From Ignavibacteria bacterium (GTDB lineage: Bacteria > Bacteroidota > Ignavibacteria > Kapaibacteriales > Kapaibacteriaceae): a DNA stretch of 64,000 nt. Both the position numbers and the translations under genes were made by a program. The notes under the pieces are model-generated. The model was not told where the DNA came from, searched no databases, and saw nothing but the letters and a program-made list of their open reading frames with translations. Position 1 is the stretch's first letter, and each line of letters begins with the position of its first letter. The stretch is from assembly GCA_016191145.1 (NCBI GenBank), contig JACPPD010000009.1, forward strand, positions 1 through 64,000, given 5' to 3'. This document shows, piece after piece, positions 8,472-17,146 of the stretch.

Positions 8472-9026
8472 TTATTGTGCGACGATTTCAATAGGGAATT
8501 CAGCGCGTATGTCGGTTGTATCGCCCGGTGAGACGCCATCCTTTTTCATGAAATCCACCCAATGCGAAAGTAGTGCCGTGAATTTACCAACACCAGCGGT
8601 TTGAGCCGACAAGTCGAAGCTGAGCCCCACCGGTTTATACCGCGAGTCCAGGTCCAGTACCCCAACGGTTGCAAGCGAAGGAGGCTCGAGGCCATAAAAA
8701 AACTGATGGTTCTCTTCGGACTGCCTGATAGTAGTCGTAAGATCTTTGGCAGGTGTTACAGAAGTGTTGAACACTCGGACCCTGACGAAGTAAGATTTGG
8801 AGCTGTCTAATCTGATCGTGTCAGCTCTGTCGGGTACTACCTCACCAGAACCATCTGAATCCTGCCAAACAACTATTGTTGTATCTCGCGGCGGTTGATT
8901 GGCTACGAGTGTGAGCTCGACGGATGTTATTGCCTCGTGCTCTTTGAACACTGGCTGTGAAGGCTGACCCGAACATGCAACAAGTACGGCAAGAACCGGG
9001 AATGATGATGAAGCGAGTATTTTCAT
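8472..9026 (-). CDS. outer-membrane-type lipoprotein of a Bacteroidota family
   Basis: The 184-residue product starts with a short signal peptide and lipobox (LAVLVAC, Cys18), followed by a Ser/Gln-rich linker. The body reads as a beta-rich domain (ITSVELTLVA, WQDSDGSGEV, ENHQFFYGLEP, RPKVGLSF-like stretch, LLSHWVDFMKKDGVSPGDTT). It resembles Bacteroidota lipoproteins often found beside TonB-dependent receptors, which databases sometimes label 'type 1 periplasmic binding fold'. No receptor gene is nearby. That likeness is from memory and function is unknown. The gene lies 31 bp upstream of the exonuclease gene in the same direction and could head its operon. Confidence 0.65.
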   Translation of the reverse strand: MKILASSSFPVLAVLVACSGQPSQPVFKEHEAITSVELTLVANQPPRDTTIVVWQDSDGSGEVVPDRADTIRLDSSKSYFVRVRVFNTSVTPAKDLTTTIRQSEENHQFFYGLEPPSLATVGVLDLDSRYKPVGLSFDLSAQTAGVGKFTALLSHWVDFMKKDGVSPGDTTDIRAEFPIEIVAQ

Positions 9027-9187
9027 GATGTGCTAAACGGATGAATGAGTCTAAGCCTGACGATGCCACTCAGCATGCAGGCAATGTACTGATCCTTTTC
9101 CCAATCTTCACTTCCAAATAATCCGAATGACTCTGTACTCTGTATAATTGTGACAAGACCCATTTACGCAAGACTACTGCATATTCA

Positions 9188-10204
9188 ATGAAAGCCTTTG
9201 TCCTCAGGCCCGACTCCTTTGCCCTCGAAAATATTCAGGAACCTGTTTGTCCGGATGGATTCAGTCGGCTGCGCGTTTTATGCACTTCAATCAACCATCG
9301 AGACCAATACATCCGCGAAGGGAAATACGCCCGGATTCGCTATCCCGCTGTATTGGGAAGCGACGTCTGTGGCGTGTTGGCGCCTGATGCAAATTCCAAC
9401 CCCGCCGAATACAGCACCGTGCAGCGCGTAATCGTTGATCCATCGATGCAATGGGGCGCCGACTATCGGGCACAGGGACCTAATTACAATCCAATCGGTA
9501 TGCCTTCGCAAGGTGCGCTTGCAGAATACATCTGTGTGCCATCTGCCAACATCTACCGTGCCCCTTCCCATCTTACCGAAGAGCAAGCGGCCACTGTGCC
9601 AATGGCTGGAGTAACGGCGTACCGCGCATTGTTTATCCGAGGCACACTTAAACCATACGAAACGATTTTAATTACAGGTGTGGGAGGGGGCGTTGCCACG
9701 TTTGTCTTGCAATTCGCAGTTGCAGCAGGCGCACATGTGGTTGTATCGAGCAGATCGCAGGAAAAACTTACACGCGCATTGGAACTGGGCGCACACGAGG
9801 CAATCCTGCTTGAACAACAAGATGACGCGTTTGTTATGTCCGCTGATGATAAGAAGAAATTAAAAGAATTGAGTATCGACATTATTGCTGACTCTGTTGG
9901 AGGCGATACAGTAAATGACCTCACCGATGTACTGAGGCCAGGAGGTCGGCTGGTACTTTATGGTACATCAAAGGGCGCCGTCCCCAACCTTAACCTTCAT
10001 CGCATATACTGGAAACAGCTCAATCTGCTCGGCACCACCATGGGTACATCAAAAGATTTTGCCAACATGCTATCTTTTGTTAGCGCTCACCGGATTGTCC
10101 CCGTCGTCGACTCGGTATTTGATCTGGAGCATACCGTACGTGCGTTCGACAGAATGAGGGATGCAGAGCAGTTTGGGAAAATCGTTATTCGCGTTAGTAA
10201 ATAA
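9188..10204 (+). CDS. zinc-free alcohol dehydrogenase / quinone oxidoreductase (MDR family)
   Basis: The 338-residue product has the medium-chain dehydrogenase/reductase layout: an N-terminal GroES-like domain (residues 1-130) and a Rossmann domain with the nucleotide motif ITGVGGGVATFVLQFA near 160, then GGRLVLYGTSKG. The catalytic-zinc Cys of alcohol dehydrogenases is not present in the CTSINHRDQYIREGKY segment and there is no four-Cys structural zinc loop. It is therefore probably an NADPH-dependent quinone or enone reductase; the substrate cannot be read from sequence. It ends 38 bp before rsmB and may be co-transcribed with it. Confidence 0.85.
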   Translation: MKAFVLRPDSFALENIQEPVCPDGFSRLRVLCTSINHRDQYIREGKYARIRYPAVLGSDVCGVLAPDANSNPAEYSTVQRVIVDPSMQWGADYRAQGPNYNPIGMPSQGALAEYICVPSANIYRAPSHLTEEQAATVPMAGVTAYRALFIRGTLKPYETILITGVGGGVATFVLQFAVAAGAHVVVSSRSQEKLTRALELGAHEAILLEQQDDAFVMSADDKKKLKELSIDIIADSVGGDTVNDLTDVLRPGGRLVLYGTSKGAVPNLNLHRIYWKQLNLLGTTMGTSKDFANMLSFVSAHRIVPVVDSVFDLEHTVRAFDRMRDAEQFGKIVIRVSK

Positions 10205-10242
10205 CGATATGTTATTTTTCATTGACTGCTGCTTAAGAATCA

Positions 10243-11541
10243 ATGACGCTAGACTCGTTACTTAGCCACACCAGCGAAATTGTTCGCATAATGCGCAAGG
10301 CTGCTCAGCCGGCAGATGTTGTTATGTCGGAATACCTGCGTGCAAAAAAATACATCGGCGCTTCGGACAGACGTTTTATCAGCAGTCTTGCATTCCATAA
10401 TCTGCGGATATTGTCGATTGCGGAGGCGTGGGAGAAAAAAAATAATTGTGCAGATGTTGTGAGAGCCGCTTATGAAGTTTCAAATACTGCGATCCCAGAG
10501 CCGCTGAATTCAACCGAATCGCATTTCTCAGAGCGTCGTGATATACGTGCCTCCTCACTCTCCGAGCCACGTGATGTACGTGCCAACCCACTCCCCGAGC
10601 CCCTTTCCATAGGGAGCGCGTCGTTAGGATTTGAAGAATGGTTACAGGAGCTGCCGGTTGAGGTGCAGGTTTGTACACAGCGATGGTTATTGGAAGAGAC
10701 TCGCAGACGATGGCAGGATGATGCGGAGAAGGTTTGGCAGGCAATGATGCAAGCAGCACCTGTGTGCTTGCGCGTTAATGCACGCAGAGCAACACGCGAT
10801 GCAGTTATTGCACAACTGCGCTTAGAAGATATCGAATGCGAACCCGGATTACATGCCCCTTATGCAATCATTCTTAAGCGTCGTTCAAACATCGTCCAGC
10901 ATGAACTCTACAAGAAAGGTGTGGTCGAAATTCAGGATGAGGGAAGCCAGCTTGTCTCGTTAGCATGCAACGTCGAGACCGGCATGCATGTTCTCGACGC
11001 ATGTGCGGGCGCAGGGGGCAAGACACTGCATTTAGCAGACATCATGAAGGGAGAGGGCTCAATTGTTGCACGCGATATAGAGTGGATGCGTCTCAAAGAA
11101 ATTTATCATCGTGCCCGCAGGGCGGGAATACAGAACATCAAGATTGAGACAACGTCTCGTCAGCCTATCCGCACCAATGCGCAAGGATTAAATGCAAAAC
11201 GCGACGAAATGTTCGACGTAGTGCTTGTAGATGCTCCGTGCAGCGGAATGGGCACAGTGCGCCGCATGCCCATGCCCAAATGGCGTTTAACTCCATCGCA
11301 ACTGCAAAAACTTATAAAGAATCAGATAAATATTCTTAGTGATAATGCAGAGTACGTCAGGGAAGGGGGCTCCCTAGTATATGCCACATGCAGCATTCTC
11401 CCAGCGGAGAACGAAGATGTTGTGCAGCAATTTCTTACAGTGTATCCATCTTTTACCGTAGAATATCAGCAGCAATTCGATCCATATCATCACGGTACAG
11501 ACGGGCTCTATGTATGCAGAATGCGACGTTTTGCAAGATGA
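10243..11541 (+). CDS. rsmB: RsmB-family 16S rRNA m5C methyltransferase
   Basis: This 432-residue protein is a NOL1/NOP2/Sun RNA m5C methyltransferase, most like RsmB (16S C967). An N-terminal NusB-like helical part (1-80) precedes the S-adenosylmethionine domain, with motif I LDACAGAGGKT at 251-261. DAPCSGMGTVRR at 330-341 carries the Cys that assists product release, and ATCS at 381-384 carries catalytic Cys383. Between the two parts, residues about 95-122 are an unusual linker made of an 11-residue repeat (SERRDIRASS / SEPRDVRANP). This is encoded by a 33-bp DNA repeat and is probably a recent insertion. Confidence 0.9.
   Translation: MTLDSLLSHTSEIVRIMRKAAQPADVVMSEYLRAKKYIGASDRRFISSLAFHNLRILSIAEAWEKKNNCADVVRAAYEVSNTAIPEPLNSTESHFSERRDIRASSLSEPRDVRANPLPEPLSIGSASLGFEEWLQELPVEVQVCTQRWLLEETRRRWQDDAEKVWQAMMQAAPVCLRVNARRATRDAVIAQLRLEDIECEPGLHAPYAIILKRRSNIVQHELYKKGVVEIQDEGSQLVSLACNVETGMHVLDACAGAGGKTLHLADIMKGEGSIVARDIEWMRLKEIYHRARRAGIQNIKIETTSRQPIRTNAQGLNAKRDEMFDVVLVDAPCSGMGTVRRMPMPKWRLTPSQLQKLIKNQINILSDNAEYVREGGSLVYATCSILPAENEDVVQQFLTVYPSFTVEYQQQFDPYHHGTDGLYVCRMRRFAR
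10525..10603 (+). repeat. 33-bp tandem repeat inside rsmB
   Basis: About 2.3 copies of a 33-bp unit, with the core GAGC..CGTGAT.TACGTGCC beginning near 10531 and 10564 and a partial copy from about 10597. It keeps the reading frame, adding an 11-residue repeat between the NusB-like and methyltransferase domains. Confidence 0.55.
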
Positions 11542-11602
11542 GGCAAAGCAAAGATCACCGCGTTTCGTCCAACAATTTTTTAATTCCCTAAATTTGAAGC
11601 TC

Positions 11603-11676
11603 GGTCCCGTAGTTCAGCTGGATAGAACGTCAGCCTCCGAAGCTGAAAGTCAGCGGTTCGAATCCGCTCGGGACTA
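11603..11676 (+). tRNA. tRNA-Arg (anticodon CCG)
   Basis: Complete cloverleaf. The acceptor arm GGTCCCG pairs with CGGGACT at 11669-11675 (first pair G-T), followed by discriminator A. The D-arm is GTTCAGCTGGATAGAAC, the anticodon stem TCAGC/GCTGA flanks loop CTCCGAA with anticodon CCG, and the T-arm is AGCGG-TTCGAAT-CCGCT. CCA is not encoded. A truncated Nudix gene abuts the 3' end, so this tRNA may have served as an integration site. Confidence 0.95.
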
Positions 11677-11867
11677 CAGGTAGTGATACTTCGGCTTTCC
11701 TCATATAGCTCTCGAATGGAGGCTGTTTTTGCAGATTCACCAGGTTCAATTGTACCTCCCGGAACCTGGATTCCAGCAACAAGAAAATCAGTGTGCAGAT
11801 TAACCAATAGGTGTCCGTTGTTTACAATATAGACCAGTACCTTGGCTTTCTTAATTGTAGATGTCAT
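11677..11867 (-). pseudogene. Nudix hydrolase, N-terminal fragment cut at tRNA-Arg
   Basis: From ATG at 11867 the frame encodes the start of a Nudix enzyme (KAKVLVYIVNNGHLLVNLH). It continues almost to the end of the Nudix box (GGTIEPGESAKTASIRELYEES, residues G, E, R-E, E-E in place). Homology stops about 15-20 bp from the 3' end of the tRNA; the frame then runs meaninglessly through the tRNA to 11580. The last box glycine and the whole C-terminal half are missing, so it cannot be functional. The break at a tRNA 3' end is what an integration or excision event would leave. Confidence 0.75.
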
Positions 11868-12519
11868 TTAAATGGTGCCTCTACCAATTCCATTGTCAGC
11901 TAGCACAGTCCGTTAAATGTTGCCTTTCGTCTTTTTTAATTCAACCTTCGACATGAAATATAATGATGAATTCCTTCTCGTTCTGTTATCGAATTGATAC
12001 CCACATTTGTAAACGATAAATCGTGCATTATGTCATGGCCAGGAACGGATACAACCTTAAATGAACACCCTGTGCCGGAAATACATTACCATTTTTAGTC
12101 GCCTTTTTTGCCGTAAATGATGACCATCCATTTGCATTGTCGTCCATGGATACCGATTCACTACTAATTAATCGACGACAAGATCAAATATTCCTCGCAG
12201 AATGGATTGACTGAAAGCTTTGTTGGAACATTTCCAGTAGAGGTTCTCAATAGCGCTTTGCAACTCACTCCGCCCCCACAACCCCCTCTCCTCACGGAGA
12301 GGGGGTTGTGGGGTGAGTTCCTGTTCACGAAGCCCCCTCTCCGTGAGGAGAGGGGGTTGGGGGTGAGGTCCTATACGAACAACGTCACTGGAACCATTCT
12401 TGATGTAAGTTTCTTCTCTCATGCTATGCAGCGAGTCGCCTTCTCACTCTCAATTTGAAGCGTAATTTTCACCGCTGATTGTGTCCAAGAAGGTATTGGC
12501 TGAGAGGGCTAATTTTCCC
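11868..12519. other. 652-bp non-coding stretch with hairpins and left direct repeat
   Basis: No convincing gene is present. The first 390 bp look like unassignable AT-rich DNA. From 12258 the left copy of a long direct repeat begins, including GC-rich hairpins built from CCCCCTCTCC ... GGAGAGGGGG (about 12290-12310 and 12331-12356). The stretch ends at the stop codon of the giant T9SS protein. Confidence 0.6.
12258..12508 (+). repeat. left copy of a ~255-bp direct repeat
   Basis: This segment, from TTGCAACTCACTCCGCCCC to GGCTGAGAGGG, recurs at 17531-17789 in the same orientation. The right-hand 150 bp differ at only about five positions; the left-hand part varies in the length of C/G runs. 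Each copy contains two CCCCCTCTCC-type hairpins. The two copies bracket the giant T9SS gene, the IS remnant and the CzcA fragment. Confidence 0.85.
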
Positions 12520-15500
12520 CTACTCAACCAAAACAGGGTAATCAATATATTTATCACCTCTCATCGCCCTCAGGAAATAAAGACCTCTGTCTAGTGATCT
12601 TGGTAATTCGGAGACGGGCCAAGTACTGAATGACTTGAAGGAAAGACAGATTCTGCCCGTTATGTCAAAAACCAGGACCTCATATTCTTGTTCTAACCGA
12701 ACGTTTCGTAACTCCAAACCGCATCCGGTAAGCCGCAACTCACCTTCAACAAGTCGAAACGAGTTGCAATTGAGACTTGGATTTGTTACTTCTCCTGTTA
12801 AAACCATTGATCGTACGGCTGAAAGGTACGTTTGCCATAGTATATCGTTTGAACCAACGGCATTCAAAACCATCTCAATTGGAGTTCCATTCTGTCCGTT
12901 GGATATTATCGAACCGTCATCAATCTCTAAAGGAATCGCTGCTGGCCAGAGAGAATTGATGTGAATGGTTATTGGAAATGTAATCTCCTCGCCAGCATTG
13001 AGCGTGACCGTTGATTTAACAGTATTACCAGCCGGTGCAATTGCTGAACCAAACGTCAGACTTACATCTGTGCCTGGCAATACTTCAATCATAGCCGTAT
13101 CGTTCGCTGCACACCCAAACTCTGTTTCAACTTCAGCAATGTATTTCGTTGAAATCACTGCATCAAAGTTGAAAGTCGGATCATTTCCAACGATGTTTCC
13201 GACAGAATCGTACCACGTAATTTTTTTAAAATTGCCAATTGCGTGCAAACTCACTGGACCCTGGCAACCTGTGTAATCGTTGATGCTGACTGTCGGTTTG
13301 GACACGTGAACAATAACGTTGCCTGTATCGGCACAGCCAAGCGAAGATTGAGAAACAACAACAATAGTCGTGTCTGATCTGGGCATGTACTCCACACCGC
13401 CAACTACGATGTTCGCACCAAAACATATCGTTGTATCCACATCGTCTTGCTGTTGGGGACGCTCAACGTTAACAGTCGTACCTGCTGAATTCTCGCAGCC
13501 AGCGTTGGTTCTAACAACAACTCGATACGTGGTTCCTGCCAGGGGGCTAACCGAAACTTGATTGGTGCGGCCAATTGTATCTCCTACGCTGGCAATCCAT
13601 ACAACGCTGAATTGCGATTCGGCAACAACATCGACTTTCAATATCGCCGTACTGCCATAACAAATAGTCGTATCACCACTGGTTTTAAGTGATGGCAGGG
13701 TTGAAACATACACCGTCACCGTTGCGGTGTCTACGCAGTCGTCTGAGCGTACCTCAGCATGATATATCGTCGTCCGGATAGGTCTGGCAACAACAATTCC
13801 GCTGTCCGTCCTCGAAAGACCAAGTGCTGGCCACCATGTAAACACCTTGCCACCCGTAGCCTGCAGCACAGTTGAATCACCTTCACAGATACTCACATCT
13901 TGGGAAGCTCTTGCAGTGAGCTCACTTTGTGTTACAATGACTGTGTCCCACGCAACGCAGCCATTTGCATCAGTGCCCTCAACCATGTACACTGTCCTTG
14001 GAGCGATCGGCGTTACCACCGTTGATCCTGAATTTGGATTTCGTAATCCGGTCGACGGTTTCCATCGATATGTTTTGGCTCCACTTACGGTGAGAAGACC
14101 CTGCTGACCAGGACAAACTGAAACATCAGGACCTGCATTAAGCTGAGGTGGATCGAATACAAAACTCTTGCGTTCAATTGTGTCGATCCCTATTGAATTC
14201 TGAACGATCAAACGCACACGATGCTCACCCGGAGTAGAATAGACGACGCATGGTGGGTTCTTTCCTATAAATGTCGAAGGCACGCCCCCTTCAAACTCCC
14301 ATTTCCATTGATTCACATTTGCGTATGAGATGTCAGTGATACGAGAACAATCACCAAAACACACAGAGTCCGTATTGAAGTCCACTCTTGCCCAAAGGCA
14401 AGATGTGGAATCAGATCGGAGTGTTATCTGATTAATCAAATCTGGCATCCCACCGAATCCAGGTCGCCAGGAGTAAGGCCAACCACCATCAAACAACCAT
14501 TGTTTGGTCAGCGTATCGACCTGTATTCCCCTTTCATCTGGATGGTCGACCCTAAACATTTGATACGACATCGAAAAGTAAAGTTTACAGTCAGGTGATA
14601 GCGTATGTGGTACGTACCCGTGTGGATTATACCAAGGCAAATTGCCGAGTGAAAGAGTGGCAATGGGAATCAAAGTATCCGCCTGTATGTTCAAGTCAAA
14701 CTGATGAATCACGCTTTCTGAATCTGACTGGTTTGCAATTCGATAACCGGGTACCCACACATACCGTCCTGAAGCACTGAATGCCGGATTGTTAACCATA
14801 TTTAGCTGAGACAATGTCTTGTATGAGCTAAATGTTCCGGTGTTTGGATCGAAAGCTAGTATCTGTCTTCCAATCGAAGCCAATCTGCCGTCGACGCTGA
14901 ATTCCATTTTCCCTTTGACATTGGCTTGGCAGATCACTTCCGACCGTAATGGTTGAGACAAAATGCTGTTTTCAAATTTGTATGCATACAACACCACTGA
15001 ACTTGAAGTGTAACCTGCCCCCTTAAGAAAAGGAAAGACAATCCAAATTGTATTCAACATGGGGAACGAAGCGATCCCTACCATTTCCGTCTGGTGTTCT
15101 ATACTCGTGTCAATACGTTGTAATTCTTTGAACGCAGAATCAATGAGCGAAACTTCTCTTTGGTCAATATCAACCTCAGACAACGAGTAGTTTTGATATC
15201 CTCCAAGAGTATTTGATTCTGATTTATTAACAGGGGTAATGAAATACAGAAGGCGTGGATTCGACAAACTCGGCACAAGACCAATCTGACTTGTTGACGA
15301 CGTGAACAATTCATTGTTTCTGAACGGTTCCGCTCGTCGTAACGACCCTTTCCAAAAGATTGTATCGATTCTGATATTTCCGTTGGCATCCTTGTAATCT
15401 GCAACGCTTCGCACACCGATTGCATCAACGATGAGTCCACTCGCTTCAAAGGGTCCGATCCACTGGCACGATAGTCCTTCTCTATACGCCAGGAGTGGAT

Positions 15501-15666
15501 TTTCCCCACTCAGGCTATAATTCTGTTTCCCCATGGAATTAAATTTTAGCAGACTTCCGTCGCGATAAACCCACCACTGATTCCAACCTGGGTTTTGTGC
15601 ACACACGCTACCTATTACCATAAAAATGGCAAGTGTAAGTACCTGACATTGGGTGCCGATTGACAT
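12520..15666 (-). CDS. giant secreted T9SS protein with PKD and Ig-like repeats
   Basis: A 1048-residue exported protein with an N-terminal signal peptide (LTLAIFMVIGSVCAQN). Residues about 25-430 hold repeated beta strands that look like a propeller built from serial Trp/Gly-rich motifs. Residues about 430-510 are a PKD domain (WEFEGGVPS, VVYSTPGEHRVRLIVQN). Four or so Ig-like repeats of roughly 85 residues follow, each starting D-x-x-x-C (GPDVSVCPGQ, SQDVSICEGD, SGDTTICYGS, DVDTTICFGA). These resemble gliding-motility-type adhesin repeats. The end (VFDITGRICLSF ... GLYFLRAMRGDKYIDYPVLVE-like) is a type A T9SS sorting domain. It should be anchored at the cell surface; the ligand is unknown. 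It lies inside the direct-repeat island. Confidence 0.85.
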   Translation of the reverse strand: MSIGTQCQVLTLAIFMVIGSVCAQNPGWNQWWVYRDGSLLKFNSMGKQNYSLSGENPLLAYREGLSCQWIGPFEASGLIVDAIGVRSVADYKDANGNIRIDTIFWKGSLRRAEPFRNNELFTSSTSQIGLVPSLSNPRLLYFITPVNKSESNTLGGYQNYSLSEVDIDQREVSLIDSAFKELQRIDTSIEHQTEMVGIASFPMLNTIWIVFPFLKGAGYTSSSVVLYAYKFENSILSQPLRSEVICQANVKGKMEFSVDGRLASIGRQILAFDPNTGTFSSYKTLSQLNMVNNPAFSASGRYVWVPGYRIANQSDSESVIHQFDLNIQADTLIPIATLSLGNLPWYNPHGYVPHTLSPDCKLYFSMSYQMFRVDHPDERGIQVDTLTKQWLFDGGWPYSWRPGFGGMPDLINQITLRSDSTSCLWARVDFNTDSVCFGDCSRITDISYANVNQWKWEFEGGVPSTFIGKNPPCVVYSTPGEHRVRLIVQNSIGIDTIERKSFVFDPPQLNAGPDVSVCPGQQGLLTVSGAKTYRWKPSTGLRNPNSGSTVVTPIAPRTVYMVEGTDANGCVAWDTVIVTQSELTARASQDVSICEGDSTVLQATGGKVFTWWPALGLSRTDSGIVVARPIRTTIYHAEVRSDDCVDTATVTVYVSTLPSLKTSGDTTICYGSTAILKVDVVAESQFSVVWIASVGDTIGRTNQVSVSPLAGTTYRVVVRTNAGCENSAGTTVNVERPQQQDDVDTTICFGANIVVGGVEYMPRSDTTIVVVSQSSLGCADTGNVIVHVSKPTVSINDYTGCQGPVSLHAIGNFKKITWYDSVGNIVGNDPTFNFDAVISTKYIAEVETEFGCAANDTAMIEVLPGTDVSLTFGSAIAPAGNTVKSTVTLNAGEEITFPITIHINSLWPAAIPLEIDDGSIISNGQNGTPIEMVLNAVGSNDILWQTYLSAVRSMVLTGEVTNPSLNCNSFRLVEGELRLTGCGLELRNVRLEQEYEVLVFDITGRICLSFKSFSTWPVSELPRSLDRGLYFLRAMRGDKYIDYPVLVE

Positions 15667-15873
15667 ACGTATCCAATGCTAAAACAAACGCGCCCGATGG
15701 TAATTACAGCACAAACACGATTTGTCGGTCATGGTTTCCAAATGAATCTATAAATGCCGTCGATGCATGGCATCAAGACATTGTTGGTGTTGAACTGCTT
15801 CAGATCAAGTAGGACGTCCACGAGTAAAAACTAAGCAATAGATTGATGCTGAATCGCAACCAAAGGAGCAGCG

Positions 15874-16227
15874 ATGTCAGCAGAAAAACGTCGGAAGAAT
15901 TTCACACCAGAGGAGAAGGTGAAAATTCTTCGAGAGCACTTAGAACGCAAGATTCCGGTTTCTGAGATTTGCCAGTCGGATGGTATAGACCCAAGCCAGC
16001 TGAGTCAGTGGAAGAAGGCCTTCTTCGAAGGAGGTGCTCAGGCATTTGCCTCACGTGGTCGTCCTCGGCGCGAAGCGACGGATTCCAGCGAGCGCGTACA
16101 GAAACTTGAGCAGGAGCTTAAGCGCATGCAGCTCGTTGTCTCCGAGATTGCAGCAGAAAATATTGAGCTAAAAAAAGGACTGGCAAATCATGAATGGCTT
16201 GCATTCACCCGAAGAAGTGCGCCGTGA
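15874..16227 (+). CDS. IS3-family transposase OrfA
   Basis: A 117-residue helix-turn-helix protein. RKNFTPEEKVKILREHL and VSEICQSDGIDPSQLSQWKK form the DNA-binding domain that recognises IS ends, and a C-terminal leucine-zipper-like coiled coil (residues 70-105, VQKLEQELKRMQLVV) follows. The start is well placed after AAAGGAGCAGCG. The last residues diverge where the internal deletion joins orfB, so the natural end and the programmed frameshift site are lost. Confidence 0.88.
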   Translation: MSAEKRRKNFTPEEKVKILREHLERKIPVSEICQSDGIDPSQLSQWKKAFFEGGAQAFASRGRPRREATDSSERVQKLEQELKRMQLVVSEIAAENIELKKGLANHEWLAFTRRSAP

Positions 16228-16239
16228 CGACCGCAGTGT

Positions 16240-16794
16240 GTGCACACGCATTGGCACACGGACATCAGTTATCTCTGGGAGTTCGGCTATCGTGCATACC
16301 TGGTTGCCGTTGTTGATGGATTCAGTCGAGCTGTCCTTCATCATCAGGTCATGAAAAGCATGACCACCGGTGATGTCGAGCTTGTTCTACAGGTGGCTCG
16401 GGAGAAGTACCCACAGGCACGGCCCCGTGTGATCACTGACAACGGGAGTCAGTTTGTCAGCAGTCAATTCAAGGGGTTCCTTGCCGATTGCGGATTCACT
16501 CATGCCAAAACATCCGTAGGCTATCCGCAATCGAACGGGAAAATGGAACGGCAGTTTCGTACGACGAAGGAAGGACTTCGTCAGCGTTCAATCATTGACT
16601 TCGACGACCTGGTCGATCATGTCTCCGATGTCATTACGTTTTACAACACCCTACGATACCACTCAGCACTTCGGTACGTCACTCCTCAAGACGTGCTTGA
16701 AGGTCGAGCTGACATGATTCACACAGCCAGGAGCTTGAAACTCGACGATGCACGCGAACGACGCAAACTTGTAAATTCACTTATATTCAACTGA
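16240..16794 (+). pseudogene. IS3-family transposase OrfB, N-terminally deleted
   Basis: The 184 residues comprise the rve integrase core. HTDISYLWEFGYRAYLVAVV carries the first catalytic Asp, VITDNGSQFVSSQFK the second, and QSNGKMERQFRTTKEGL the Glu. About 80-90 residues that normally precede the core (the HTH_21 region) are absent, because an internal deletion fuses the tail of orfA to the integrase core in another frame. The catalytic triad survives, but the protein as encoded is unlikely to transpose. Confidence 0.85.
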
Positions 16795-16861
16795 GGAGGC
16801 ATCAACTGGTGCTTAATTATTCTGCTTGTAGGTCCTAGTTCAGCTGAAGCGGTACAGGATA

Positions 16862-17146
16862 ATGAAACATGAATTTACTATTCATACGTTACAGGAAGTA
16901 GTTACCGAGGGTGTATGTTCAAGAGTAAGACCCATAGTAATGACAGCATTAATGGCGGCTTTCGGGTTGTTGCATGCAGCTTTATCAAATGGTATAGGTT
17001 CTGAAACATCTAAGCCGCTGGCAATAATTGTAATAGGCGGTTTAATTACTGCAACGGTATTAACGCTGCTTGTGTTTCCTCAATTTTTTATGTTTCATAC
17101 AGAAATGCAGAGACAATATAGGATGTTTTTTGGTGAACTGACGTAG
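16862..17146 (+). pseudogene. C-terminal fragment of a CzcA/CusA heavy-metal RND pump
   Basis: The 94 residues match the last part of RND heavy-metal efflux pumps. RVRPIVMTALMAAFGLLHAALSNGIGSETSKPLA-type sequence is followed by the final transmembrane helix IIVIGGLITATVLTLLVFP. Such proteins have about 1040 residues. The homologous frame begins at the right end of the IS, and the rest of the gene is nowhere in the window. This is a relic, not a working transporter. Confidence 0.85.

Larger units (their letters stand above)
15791..16856 (+). mobile_element. IS3-family insertion sequence remnant
   Basis: About 1.07 kb with orfA and part of orfB. Imperfect terminal inverted repeats are visible: 15795-15819 (CTGCTTCAG.TC..GTAGGAC) against the complement of 16828-16852 (CCGCTTCAG.TG..CTAGGAC), about 18 of 25 matching, with TG at both outer ends. 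Intact IS3 elements are 1.2-1.5 kb; this one has lost the first part of orfB. No clear target duplication is present. The right end abuts a CzcA gene fragment with no matching left half, suggesting an IS-associated deletion. Confidence 0.8.

Noticed and set aside
11580-11676. C-terminal end of the Nudix protein
   Set aside because: The open frame runs antisense through the tRNA-Arg gene; the sequence there is explained by the tRNA and has no Nudix similarity.
12168-12458. Small proteins over the CCCCCTCTCC hairpins
   Set aside because: Open frames arise on both strands from the repeat itself, giving PQPPL-type low-complexity peptides with no other coding evidence.
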